From contig OZ020611.1 of assembly GCA_963971575.1 (NCBI GenBank), positions 3,286,001 through 3,350,000 on the forward strand: 64,000 nucleotides of DNA, given 5' to 3'. A program made the translations under genes and the position numbers. This stretch comes from Liopterus haemorrhoidalis (Eukaryota; Arthropoda; Insecta; Coleoptera; Dytiscidae). Below are positions 41,791 through 52,607 of this stretch, piece by piece; the stretch's first letter is position 1; each line of letters begins with the position of its first letter. The notes beneath the pieces were generated by a model. That model was not told the DNA's origin, made no database searches, and saw only the letters and a program-made list of their open reading frames with translations.

Positions 41791-43433
41791 TTTATTAATA
41801 AATTATAAAAAAGGTATAAAATTTTATTATATTAATTTCTCGCTTAACTTACTAATTTGATATTCATCCTTTCAACATGTCCGTTCCATCTTCGACCCTT
41901 ATTTTACCGTTTGTAACCGTTTTGTAATTGTAAGGTAACTTTCATTTAATTCCGTATTCTTTCAATTCTAACCTTATCTTTTCTAATGTACTGCAAACAT
42001 CTTCTTATGAAGTACAACTCCACAGTTCTTATTTGTTCCTTAGTTTGCTTGGAACATGTTATACCTACGAAATTGTATTAAAAGACTAGAAGGGTAAGTT
42101 GTGAAAAGATAGGATCAATGTATCAATGAAATACAGTAGAAAGAAAAACCAAAAGTCTTAATACCAAACATACTTAGATCGTCTGTGAAACAGTCTGCTC
42201 TGTTACGTCCCACCGTTCAGAAATATAACCTTAATTACTTGAGAATTAATTAATTTGATGTATGTCATTTTTAGGCATGAAAGGAAATTGAGCACTCAAC
42301 TGTTATAAAATTTTGGAAACTTGGATTAAATTTCGTAATATTGAGAAAAGATGTGATTACGTAGTATTTTAGTAGATTATAATTTTGTGCTAAGTGGTGC
42401 AAAGTATATTTCAGAATTAATTAGCAGCAAAATGTGCCAGAAAAGACCTTTTAAGCACATTTTCATTTCAAAAATCAATTTAATTACAAACTTGAAGTGC
42501 CTGGCGTTGTCATCAATTGTGAATATATCAACAGAGTGTACTATAATTGTAACTTTATTTTTATAATATTTTAGGTTGAACCATACTTTATTTTTTACAG
42601 GCTGTGGTCAAGTAAAATCTCACCAAGTATACTCATTGCTTCTCGTCCGTAAAGCACAGTCGTAGCCGGCTTAAATCGGATCTATGTCGGAATAGGTTCA
42701 AGACTAGCTTGGTGCGAATCATTTTAGGCAGATTTTAGCAGAAGATTTTTTTTTATGCGCTAATGTCAGCTTTCTTTTTCATTCTAATTTTCTTTACTCT
42801 GTTACTAAGTGTTCCAATTGATGAATTTGTTTCCGGCAATATGAAGAGAACAAAAAAAAAAAAAAAAATTTATCTAACTAAGAAAAAATCAGCTGTGGCC
42901 ACCACAGGACCGACCGCCATCGTAAAGTACTTGTATAAAATACGTTCTAGCAGCAGAGTAGAAATAACTTGGCCTAATATTTTCTAACAAAGATATTATT
43001 TATCATGACCATGGAAACATTACATAAAAGTATGAAAAAATTGAGACAAAAAAAATTTAAAAAATTTTACAAAAATTTGTCGAAATTTTTCGTTTTATCA
43101 AAATACGTCTCATATAAAAGTTATTAGTTATTGCATTTATAGCAACTTTTGTTCAATAAATTTTTTCGAAATATTTTTCTGTTTTCGTAATTTTTGAGTA
43201 GAGGTTTAATGAAAACATGTAGTTAGATTTATCTTTTTATTTATATTTTGCATACATAGAAGTATGAAGTCTATTGTATATTTTCTATACATATTTTGAG
43301 AAATTTAACTATAAACAGTAAAGAATTTTATGAAAAATTAATGAAAATGTTTTTCAATAATGCTATGAAATTTTTATAATAATACTTTAAAAAATTTCTA
43401 TTTTAATGTTTTTCAAACGTCAATTAAATTTAA
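41791..43433. other. Long gene-free stretch; short dispersed repeat at about 42990-43050
   Basis: AT-rich. The words around 42995-43050 (ATCATGACCATGGAAACATT, AAAGTATGAAAAAATTGAG) recur in inverse orientation at 16780-16845. The 74-residue frame at 42763-42987 is of low complexity (Lys run) and unlikely to be coding. Confidence 0.45.
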
Positions 43434-44655
43434 AAAAATTGATGTGAAATGTGAATTTTCACATTTTTTTGTTAGGTGACATAACTAACATTAACATATC
43501 AAAATAAATGTAGTTTTAAGGAAATATAAATTTTATGCGTATCCCCTATTCAGAGTTTTGTAGGTATTGGACTATTCGAGGACAGAATTAAAAATTGATA
43601 TGCAGTGTGAATTTTCACATATTTCAGGGTTTCGCAGGTATTTAGTAACTGAATGATGATTATTTGGGATGCCAAAGCAAATTTTATGTCAAAATATTTT
43701 TTTATGAATTTTAATTCGAATGCCTAATACCATTATTTAAGCTTCTAAATATGTGCAGTATTTTTTTTATATAGCAAGGTTCATTAAGAATTTGAAAATT
43801 GCGCCTATGGCTTCCATTGGTTGCCTAAATCATAAGCCCCGCCCTCTGATTTCATATACATTCAAACATAGAATTAAATTATAATTTCAACACTTCCCAT
43901 TGGGTCTTATATTTACGCTTTTAAAAATTAAATGCAACATTTACCAAAATATAACTAGAATTTTGACAAAATAATTTAAACAAAATAAAAATGCAAAAAA
44001 AAAACAGAAAAATTAAAATTGGCAGGAATCGAACCTTAGTTTGCAAATTACAACGACGTAGTTAGCAACGACGAAACCAACTACGTTATGAGAGCTTACA
44101 AATCTGCTGTGTTACATAGCGAATTAAATATTTAACATATTTTAGTTAAAAGCACAAAAAATGCGTTATTTTCCGAAAACATAATCTGATCAAAAATTCC
44201 TGTTGTAATATTGCGGTTCACACCAATGTACAACTCAGAATTTTTTCAGATTTTTAGTTTAAACCATCTGGGCTACAGGGTGTGGGACAAATTTTTTTTT
44301 GCACAATTTTGCAAAAAATCGCATCAAAATAATTAATTTTGCAAAAATAATATTTTGATCGTTAATCCACGTACTAAGGGCTTTCATTTGATACCCTACT
44401 CAGAATTTAATAAAAATATATTTTTTTTTGATGAGCATATATTTGTTTATATTTTTAGGGGGATATGTTTTTTAGATATTTTAGTATTTTTCTATGTGCG
44501 GGTCAAAGAGTTGTATAAGCATGCCAAATTTCAACTCTCTAGATTTAACAGTTTGGCTACAATTTTTACCGAACAGACAGACAGTCAGACAGACAGACAG
44601 ACAGACGACAAAATGACTGTATAAGGGTTTTTTGGTCATACCTATAAAACCCTAA
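43434..44655 (+). mobile_element. AGGGTTTTG family, copy 3, with a small insertion
   Basis: Core 43626-44653, AGGGTTTCGCAGGTA to CCTATAAAACCCT. The tRNA-like minus-strand region at about 44019-44095 has an exact B box GGTTCGATTCC. (CAGA)n at 44573-44608 is shorter than in the others. The leader with the hairpin is present twice (43434 and 43589). Between them lies an 86-base piece (43466-43551) identical in type to the right end of the 17.6-18.6 kb element, ending ATGCGTATCCCCTATT. Confidence 0.85.
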
Positions 44656-44687
44656 AAAAACGGAAAGTAGCCAGCATTGCACAAAAC

Positions 44688-44750
44688 CCCTACCGCCCAC
44701 CAATAAATTCCTACACTAGTGGGCGGTAGGGACCAGGTTAAGTACCACTA
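44688..44750. mobile_element. hAT terminus with CCGCCCAC palindrome (partial)
   Basis: CCCTACCGCCCAC at about 44689 pairs perfectly with GTGGGCGGTAGGG at about 44717, and AGGTTAAGTACCACTA follows. The complement (GTGGTACTTAACC then GGTCCCTACCGCCC) is a known style of hAT end. GTCTATAG directly outside would be the target octamer. The left part is missing. Confidence 0.5.
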
Positions 44751-44784
44751 GTCTATAGGCAGATAAAGATATACACTTGACTTT

Positions 44785-45018
44785 TCTGAATTTCATTGGG
44801 ACACTTTTCCGCATCCATCATATAATCTCGACCTTGCGCTAAGTGATTATCATTTGTTTCCATATATCAAAGACTTTCTGGGTGGTAGACGACTGGGAAG
44901 TGAGGACGAAATAAAAACAACAGCAAACACAGAACTGCATTCTCCATTTTGCATTATTTGGCACGCAAAAGAAGCTTGGTACCTCAGAGCTACTAAAACC
45001 GGAATAGAACTAAGATAG
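44785..45018 (+). pseudogene. mariner transposase C-terminus
   Basis: Frame open for 78 codons: SEFHWDTFPHPSYNLDLALS then DYHLFPYIKDFLGGRRLGSE, DEIKTTANTEL and a stop at 45018. PPYSPDLAPSDYHLFPHLKK and FLGGKRF are the usual mariner words, so the third catalytic Asp (SDYHLF) remains. The rest of the element is not seen. It follows directly after the hAT end at 44750. Confidence 0.82.
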
Positions 45019-45640
45019 TTTGGAAATGGGTTGACGGTATGAGACCATACCAGAGTTTTGTTATTTTCAGTAAAACTTAAAGTTAAACATTATTTGAACA
45101 TAAAGAAAAAAAAAATTGCGCTTCGGCGACAGAATAATGTATTGTCCTCAGAGATAGATGTATTCTTAAGTTTTATCTTGGTGTGTTGGTGTTGGTGTTG
45201 GTGTGTTGGTGTCAGAGCAGAGGAGCAGAGTACAATTCGTGCAGATGCGGGTGTGCTACACGTTGCAAAAACTTTTCACATTATTCTTCTGTTTCGGACA
45301 ACAGTTTACAAATTTACAAAAGAGCAAATGTGACGAGATTTGATTGTCCCTCCACGACTACGGTGACATCCAACGCTACTACAACGCATTTTAATGCAAA
45401 TTGGGTTTCCGGAAAAAACTTGTTTAACACTTACATTTGCAACAATACGGATTTAAACTTGCACTTGTAAAATACTAGGACAATTTAGGAAAAATAAAAA
45501 GTTAGAACGGAAACATTTTAGATATTAGATTATAAAAGCTTTGAACATTAGCAAAATTTATTAAAATACACAGTTACAGTTATTTAAGTAAAGTCAAATG
45601 CTTTATTTTATGTGTTTTACAAAACCGGGTGATTCAAAAA
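45019..45640. other. No gene; GTGTTGGT mini-repeat at 45178-45212
   Basis: (GTGTTGGT)n simple repeat, otherwise AT-rich. The frames at 45058-45470 pass through the simple repeat and are not believable. Confidence 0.45.
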
Positions 45641-45680
45641 AAAAAAAAAAAAAATGATTAATAAAAAACATTTTTATTAA

Positions 45681-46745
45681 TCAATAATGATGGGGAGTAC
45701 CATCATTTTCTATAACTGTCTCCCAACGTTCTACAAGTTTTTGAATTCCTTCTTTGTAGAAACTGGGTGGTTTATCTCCAAAGAAAGTAGTAAGTTAGTT
45801 TTTGACTTCTTCCACAGAAACAATTTTTTTGCCATTCAAATTATTTTGAAGAGAACGAAACAGATGAAAATCTGAAGGGGCAAGGTCAGGGGAATACGGC
45901 GGGTGCTGAAAGATTTCCCATTTTAACTCCCTAAGTTTTTGCAGTGTCTGTTAAGCGACATGTGGTCTAGCACTGTCGTGGTGAAAGATGTTGCCTTTTC
46001 GATTAACCAAACTTGGACGTTTTCCTTGAATTTACACATTGAGTTGGGTGAGTTGCTCACAGCACTTCTCCGCAGTTATTGTTTTGCCACGTAGAAGAAG
46101 CTCGAAATAAAGTATTCCTCTGCAATCCCACCAGACACATAACAACACTTTCATTGAATTCAGCTTTTGCCAAAGATTCTGCTCGTTCACTCCCATGCTT
46201 CCAGCTTCTTTTTTCTTTTTATGTTGTAATACATGATCCATTTTTCATCTCCAGTTATTACTCGATCCAAGAAATGTTCATTTTGTTGACGGGCAAGGTA
46301 AGAAACGGCAGTGGAAACACATTTCAGTTTGTTCCGTTCTGTCAAAATGTGCCAAACCCATATATCGAGTTTCGAAGTATAGCAAAGGGTTTTTAAATAG
46401 CGAAATGCTGTCGATTTGTCAACATGTAACTTCTCAGCAATCTCTTCAATCGAAATTCGTGGATTAATATTCACCATATCACGGATACAGTCATTATTAA
46501 TGCCGGAAGGTCGCCCAGAACGATGTTGATCGTTTTTAAACGATCAACATCGATCAACGAAAAACGATCAACATTTAATTTATTAAAGTCACCATTTCGA
46601 AATCGACCAAACCATTTTTAACTGTCCTTACAGCAGGAGCACGATCCAAATAAATGTCTTCAATATTTTTTGTTGCAGTTCCAACACTCACTCCTTTTTA
46701 AATTCGTTTAACATAACATGACGAAAATGCAACTTATCATTTTCC
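45681..46745 (-). pseudogene. mariner transposase (DD34D), broken
   Basis: An ATG at 46745 opens MENDKLHFRHVMLNEF, followed by stops. The HTH reads NPRISIEEIAEKLHVDKSTA and FRYLKTLC. The catalytic domain starts FLDRVITGDEKWIMYYNIKR with the first Asp, then MKVLLCVWWDCRGILYFELL, NIFHHDSARPHVA with the second Asp, a stop, and QHPPYSPDLAPSDFHLFRSL with the third, 34 residues on. The end VEEVKN is followed by a stop, then TFFGDKPPSFYKEGIQKLVE. All three catalytic Asp are readable but at least four frame breaks or stops separate them. Confidence 0.88.
46519..46576. repeat. Local repeats of CGATCAACAT inside the mariner
   Basis: GATGTTGATCGTTTTTAAACGATCAACATCGATC and then AACGAAAAACGATCAACATT, given here as words: GTTGATCGTT, AACGATCAACAT, CGATCAACGA, AACGATCAACAT. 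Three copies of a decamer in both orientations within 58 bases, in a place where the transposase should be unique sequence. Confidence 0.75.
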
Positions 46746-46930
46746 ATTTTGAATACTAACCTTGCAAACAAATTAATTCAAATTAACTTTATTTTTAAGG
46801 TTATGTTGACTCACTGCACATGTAGATCACTGTCAGTAAATAATATGATCATAAAATAATTAACTGCACAGTCAAAAGACAATGCTGCTGCTATCTCTGA
46901 ATATCGGGCACGAACTTTTGCAATCATCTG

Positions 46931-47728
46931 ATATTTAATTTTATACAGGGAATAAATAAAACACTTTTAAATGCTGCTATTTTCTAAATGTGATCTAGCA
47001 GCTGATATGCGAGCATATAAGCTCGATTGTTGTGTGTGATATTATTCAGTGTTGTTGTCCGTTAACTTGAACTTATTTTTGACTGTGAGTTTTCTTATAA
47101 AATGTATTAAGAAAAAGAGAAAGCTGTTTGGGAAGTGTAACGTCATATCATCTTATACTTTGTTGAATTCTGTGACTGGTTTTATCCTGGAAAGGTCCTG
47201 CGTATAAAAGGAATTTCAGTTGGAATTGAATAAGTTTTGAAACATGTTAGGGGTAGGTTTAACTGACGCTGTGAAGCTCAGTGCCTTGCCGTGCCCTTCT
47301 TATCGCAGCCCTATCTATTACAAAGGGACCAATAAAGTAATGGCGGTCTGAACTTACTGTTATTCACACTACATTTACCTTTGTCGAGCGACTTTATTCA
47401 ACTTTACTGAAGATGTCACCACAACACATATCACTCAGCACAATCTAACAAATTAATAAGGAAATGCATTAGGCCTTATTTCAAATCTCCCCTCTTTCCC
47501 AAATTAAATCCAACAAGAATAATACTTTAAGATTGATTTTTACTTTCAAATATATGGCAAAAATGCGTAGATTTGTCTTCATCTCCCTCAACACTTTCTT
47601 AAGGAATGTTAGCAATAATCTATTTGTTTGTCTTTTGTTATAACAGCTTCTATGTATACACAGTGTACACACTTCTATGTATACACATAAATACATACAT
47701 ACAAACCAACTAATTTATATATTATATA
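46931..47728. other. No gene seen
   Basis: Moderately AT-rich, with a less AT-rich part around 47200-47340 (GAAGCTCAGTGCCTTGCCGT). No family recognised. Confidence 0.4.
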
Positions 47729-47736
47729 GATTTAAT

Positions 47737-48171
47737 TAGTGTTTCTTCTCGAGAAACAATTATCGAGAATTTCTTGAGAAAAAGTAATAATTCTCATTTT
47801 TCATTTCTCGAGACATGTAAATTTTTTTCGAGCAATGTAATTTTTGCCACGTAAAATGCATTGTGCTTTTAAAAAAATATTTTGAAAAATATAATGTTTA
47901 GTAAGTCTTCTTAATTTTTTGAAAATTTCTTTATATATATGTATTTTCAATTAACATGCAATTACGTGCCGTTTTCGTAATCATTTTTAAAGCCCCGTTA
48001 TCCATTTGTTCTAATATTATTTTAATGAATACTTTAGAACTTTAAAGTTGACTATAATTTCAACATGTTTTTATCCTCTACAATATTTTCAATATTAAAA
48101 AAAGATACATATTCTAATAGTTATTTTTCTCGAGATAATAATTCTAATTTGTCGAGAAATCAAAAACACTA
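47737..48171. mobile_element. Small hAT-like MITE with CTCGAGAA words
   Basis: TAGTGTTTCT on the left and the complement of TAGTGTTTTTG on the right form short inverted termini. TTCTCGAGAAA, ATCGAGAATTTC, TTTCTCGAGAC and TTTCTCGAGATA cluster near both ends. The flanking octamers GATTTAAT and GATCTTAT agree at 6 of 8. 435 bases, no coding capacity. Confidence 0.55.
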
Positions 48172-48267
48172 GATCTTATTAAACGAACCGGCGGGCAAAA
48201 TTAGCGGTTAAATGTCAAACATTGTGGAATGTTCTAGAAAGAATGAACCATATTTATATAATTAATA

Positions 48268-49070
48268 TATAATCTATAATATAATACGCCAACCTATGTC
48301 CTTGGCTGCGTGGAAGTTGTCTGAAACAATTGAGCGAGGTACCGAAATGTAACGATTATTATATATTAATTTATGTATTGGAAAGTAGTGTGCTGTGAAT
48401 TTTTGTTTTGAGTTTTGACAATAAATTAGTAAAAATTACAGTTGTGTTTTTCATTAAAAAATCACTTATATCAAATTATTAATTTAGTTGTGGAATACAC
48501 GGATCGATTTTTTTACGAAACACAGAAACACAGAAAAACGTTATCCTTCCGTGATATTCGACATTTTTGATTAAAATTATTACTAGCAGAAAAATAATTA
48601 TTTTAAAAAATATTTGGTTTTGATGAAAGTGTGAAAAATGTGACTTTTTTTTCTTTATTATTATTTTTCAATGCTTTATTATTTTTTTATTTCTACGATT
48701 TCTAGGACAAGATTTACAATATCCCACTGCAAACTCTATACAGATGGCAGCACATAACGAATACACTAAATAACTCAAGAATTGTCAGTGGCTCTAAAAC
48801 AATGGTTTCTGTTTATTTATCATACTAAAATATCATTTACCTTTTAGTTTAGGTTAGATTCACCTTAATAGCACTATCTTAGGTTATGGTTGATAACTGT
48901 TTTTTTTTTTATAAACCACCTAAAAATAAATTGTGTTTGAAAAGTTCTGCACAGTCTCACCTGTTTAGAATCTCTGTATATTGAACAAATGACGTGTGTG
49001 TGATGCATGCCCAGTGTGCAGTGGGATATTTTAAATCTACCCCCAAATGAGAACGCAATATATTAAAGTG

Positions 49071-49139
<69 letters not shown>

Positions 49140-49470
49140 GAGTATATATTAAAGTAAACAATTAAATTTTGCTGTGGAATAGTTTCTCACGATTTATTTC
49201 AAACTGATTTGAGATATAGTGTAAGTACGCTTTTTTCCGTGTGCCCTTTTTGCCATGTGTGTATTTATTCATGTGTGCTTTTTTCCGTGTGCGTATTAAT
49301 CCGTGCGTATTTTTATATTATATAAAAAAATGGAAAATTAATTTTTATAAATATGTTTTAAATTTAACGTCTTAAATCATTTTTAGTTTTAACATTATAA
49401 ATATAATGCACTGAGTGAAAATGAATCGTTTTCCCATCTTAAAAAGTTAATGAATAAATAATTCGGAATA
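48268..49470 (+). repeat. Composite dispersed repeat shared with 7.1 kb and 20.8 kb
   Basis: TCTATAATATAATACGCCAA at 48280 and the TATTTGGTTTTGATGAAAGT block at 48610 match 7120-7456 in order. The far end (TAGTTTTAACATTATAAATA... TCTTAAAAAGTTAATGAATA, 49366-49465) matches 20820-20910. Between them are a (TA)n tract (49073-49134) and a GTGTGCTTTTTTCCGTGTGC mini-repeat (about 49220-49315). So this copy joins modules seen separately elsewhere in the window. Confidence 0.6.
49073..49134. repeat. (TA)n microsatellite
   Basis: About 30 uninterrupted TA units. Confidence 0.95.
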
Positions 49471-50219
49471 ATACTCATTATTTGTCCAGTTTTTAATAAT
49501 ACGCGAAGAGTTGATTCAATTTGAATTGGATGAAGTTGGGCGTATGACAAGTCTGAGGTGTCGAGCAATAAGGTAATGATTTATTTGCCAACACAGTTGG
49601 CAACGGGTGAACTAGTAATATATAATCCAGGTGAACGGATTTTTTTTATGAGAATTTTATCTTATTTATCTATACTCTGTCAGACATTTATAAGACTTTT
49701 AAATACATTATGTATTCTTAGAAAGTTTCTTATTTATTATTTATTAAAATAATACCTTTGTTTTTTGGTTTTAAATTATATTTAGAAGAAAAAGCTGTCT
49801 GTGTTTTTTGCAGATCTCGAGACAAAAGTTAACAATCTGGGAATGATGAATGCGGGTGTCATGTCTATATGTCAAAATGTTTTTGGGTTGAAGAGCAGAG
49901 AGCAGAGAGCGCCCGCTCCTTATTAAATCTGACATATTGGACAAGATTGCTCCTGAACTACGGACGGCTCCAAGGACACACTAACATTATTCACAACATA
50001 TTTATACCATGAAAAAAATTTATACATATTACAACATTTTTTTTAAATTATAGACTTTGTTTTTTCGAACACAAAAAAATTTAATATTATTTTTTAAGGT
50101 GTATATGTTTAACAGTACGTATAAACCCCACACATTTTAAGTTCTTCTAACTAGCAATATTAAATAAAATTAGTAGCAGTCTAAGAATCAAAATTTGAAA
50201 ACATGTTGGTATTATAACC
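49471..50219. other. No gene seen
   Basis: AT-rich, small frame at 49558-49752 without family resemblance. The LINE begins just after. Confidence 0.45.
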
Positions 50220-51224
50220 AATAAATCGCTGAAAATGCTTCGTTTTGTTAAACGCAAGACTAATGCGTTTACTGATATTAATTCTATAAAAATTTTGTAC
50301 TTCTCATTAGTTAGGAGCCATTTGGAATATGCGTCAACTATCTGGAATCCTTTGCAAAAGTGCCAAATTGAACGTGTCGAGTATGTACAAAATAAATTTT
50401 GTAATTACGCACTGTTCAAACTTGGTATAGACTACAACATTCTTACTTATTCTGAAAAGTGCTATGTACTCAACATAGCCTCACTTACTTCTAGACGGTA
50501 TTTAGCCGACATGTGTTTTCTATGCAAAGTTATGAACAGTGTCATATTTGTACCAGATATTTTATTTAAGTTTAATATCCATGTACCTGCGAGAGAGACT
50601 CGTTCCCAGTCGTTATTTTATTACAGAAGTCATGCGACTAATTATGGGTTTAATACTTGCGTTGATAGACTGTCTAAAACAGGGATTCTCAACCGGGGCG
50701 CCAGGGAGTAAGTGGCGAGCTGCTTTTTTTAATATTGAATTTTAAAAAAAAATCAGAGAAGTTACTTGATAGAAGGTGCTTCATATTTTTAGGATCAAGC
50801 ATTTTTTTTGCAACCCTTTTCAAATAGCAACATGTGTCATTTTTCAAATTTTTGGGATCTGCAAGACTTTTTACTTCGGGTAGTATAAAAAAATTGGCAG
50901 GGTACATAATAAAATTTTCGAGAAAAAATTATGTAGGTAAATTTTGGTATTTAAATAAAACTTACTAATCAGTTTTATGTAAAAAAAAAACCTTTATCAG
51001 ATTTAAAAGCCAGAATTAGAGCAGAGGTAGGAAGAATTACGTCGAAAGTGTACCAGGAAACTTTTGTCCAAAATATTATTTTCTATAATATATTCAATAA
51101 TAAAAAGAAAGTTAAGTTGATTGTCTCAACTCAGTCTTGATCATGGACAATTGTCTTAATAAAAATAACATAAAGTGAGATTGAATGCTACAAAATATCA
51201 TGTATATACAGACAACCTAAAATA

Positions 51225-51428
51225 ACCGAGGACTGCATAGTCAGAACACAATTGCTTGTTTCTCCGAAAGTAACCGAAGATTTAATGTTCACGCGGATAT
51301 TGCGGATATGACCTTTAATCCGCATCCGATCCGCATCCGCATGGTTTAAATGATAATTTTTCCGCATCCGCAGAAAAGTTGCGGATATCCGCGGATAATC
51401 CGCGGATACCCGCGGATTTGCAGGGCTC
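51225..51428. repeat. GCGGATATCCGC-rich repeat inside the hAT
   Basis: ATCCGCATCC and GCGGATATCCGCGGATAATC words follow one another, with several overlapping palindromes, and the block ends CAGGGCTCT. Such GCGGAT blocks are found in the ends of certain DNA transposons. A left boundary could not be fixed. Confidence 0.55.
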
Positions 51429-51429
51429 T

Positions 51430-52056
51430 AAAAATGAGGTATGCTCATTTGCTCATTTTGCATTATTAAAGCCAAAAGAGTTGAAAATAGTGAGCTTTAT
51501 CAATAAACTGAAATTATATAAAAATAATCTTTGTTGGCGAGAATATCATCAGTTTCCTTCTTTGCAACAATTAAAAGAAGATACGGTCAAGGATTCTGAT
51601 TTGGAAACATACTGTAGCCACATTGACGCCCTTATTGAAGATATGATAATACAATTCAAAGACTTGCAGGAACTTGTGATACCAGCATGGTTAATTAATC
51701 CATTTTTATCAGACGTAGAAAGTGTCAGTCAAAATTTAAAAGAGCAGTTTATTCAGCTACAAAATGACTGTGAAGCCAAAATAATATTCAATCAATGTGA
51801 TTATAAAGCTTTTTGGGTTCGTTTTCGCCATCAATACCCTCTTCTGTGGAAAGAAGTAAAATTACCCATCATAACATTTCCATCTTCCTATTTAGTAGAA
51901 AAGGGTTTTAGCGCAGAAATGCATATATTGAAAAAATCACGAAATCGATTACAAATAAGCCAAAGAGGATATTTGAGATTATATTTGACTAAACGTAATA
52001 TTAGGTTCAATATTACGAAATTGGCGCAATCACATGAGGCTCAAGGATCTCATTAA
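51430..52056 (+). pseudogene. hAT transposase C-terminal region (ZBED5/SCAND3-like)
   Basis: Open for 209 codons after the GCGGAT repeat: KELKIVSFINKLKLYKNNLC, LEDMI-type helix DLETYCSHIDALIEDMIIQF, LVIPAWLINPFLSDVESVSQ, KAFWVRFRHQYPLLWKEVKL, then ITFPSSYLVEKGFSAEMHIL and KKSRNRLQISQRGYLRLYL. The PSSYLVEKGFSA dimerisation motif and the WINPF segment identify it as hAT/ZBED-type. The BED finger and most of the catalytic domain are missing. The start codon at 51379 belongs to the GCGGAT repeat and is not the true start. No stop up to TAA at 52054-52056. Confidence 0.88.
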
Positions 52057-52607
52057 CTTTTTTTAAATGTTTTTACTAAAAATTTTACATTGAATTATTT
52101 ACTTATTCTATTTAAATTTTATTATAATGTTGTATGTGATATTAATATGACATAAAAGGCAATAAATACATAATGTTTATAAAAATAATAACGTGTTTTA
52201 TTTCTATTTCTCATCATTTTTTATTTGTAGCAGGAAATTAATTGCATAAAATACATACCTACATAGAGAAAAGTATAAATTTTAAATTTTGTTTTTTGTT
52301 GGGGGAGGGGGCGCTGGATAATTTTACTGTGGTAAAGGGGGCGATTCTTTCAATACGGTTAAGAAACACTGGTCTAAAACATATAATTCATTAAATAACA
52401 GCAATACCCTAGATCTGTTCAACATGTCTTTTAACGCATTTATTAACCAAATAAAATCACTTATTTTTGCCTCAATTATTATGTATTATTTTTACTGTTT
52501 TTTTTCTACTTTGTATTTTTTTACTATGTATTTTATTTTATGTTATATTTTTTATATGCTATTTGGATTTTTATCTGTAAGCAAATTTCGTAAATAAATA
52601 AATAAAA

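Larger units (their letters stand above)
45641..46930 (-). mobile_element. mariner (DD34D) element
   Basis: The transposase is on the minus strand. The right end near 46905-46925 reads GGGCACGAACTTTTGCAATC, whose complement contains the AAAAGTTCGTG word of mariner termini. The left end lies in or beyond the A-run at 45637-45655 and is not defined. Confidence 0.72.
50680..52371 (+). mobile_element. hAT element with perfect 8-base target duplication
   Basis: Left end CAGGGATTCTCAACC, right end GGTTAAGAAACACTG, imperfect inverted termini of the hAT type with GGGGCGCC and GGGGGCG words next to them. GTCTAAAA occurs directly outside both ends (50672-50679 and 52372-52379). 1692 bases. Carries the C-terminal third of a transposase and, before it, a GCGGAT-rich repeat. 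The perfect duplication shows both ends belong together. Confidence 0.93.
50220..52500 (+). pseudogene. LINE ORF2 C-terminus, split by the hAT
   Basis: Before the hAT: NKSLKMLRFVKRKTNAFTDI, KILYFSLVRSHLEYASTIWN, QIERVEYVQNKFCNYALFKL, CYVLNIASLTSRRYLADMCF, RETRSQSLFYYRSHATNYGF and CVDRLSKT. After it: YNSLNNSNTLDLFNMSFNAF, INQIKSLIFA and a stop near 52480. The ILYxSLVRSHLEYxSxIWNP motif is the region behind the palm of jockey-type reverse transcriptases. The palm itself is lost with the 5' truncation. Confidence 0.87.
50220..52607 (+). mobile_element. 5'-truncated LINE interrupted by a hAT
   Basis: C-terminal part of a jockey-like ORF2 (50220-50679), interrupted by the hAT at 50680-52371 and resumed at 52380, followed by a 3' part ending in (AATA)n at 52591-52607. 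Reading across the hAT with one copy of the octamer removed restores the frame, so the LINE was there first. Confidence 0.88.

Noticed and set aside
42763..42987. 74-residue frame with apparent signal peptide
   Set aside because: Its hydrophobic start is T-rich low complexity and its middle is a Lys run; no splice or family evidence.
45058..45470. Cys/Trp-rich frames (CWCWCWCVGV and similar) as a possible small secreted protein
   Set aside because: They translate the GTGTTGGT simple repeat and are overlapping alternatives of the same stretch.
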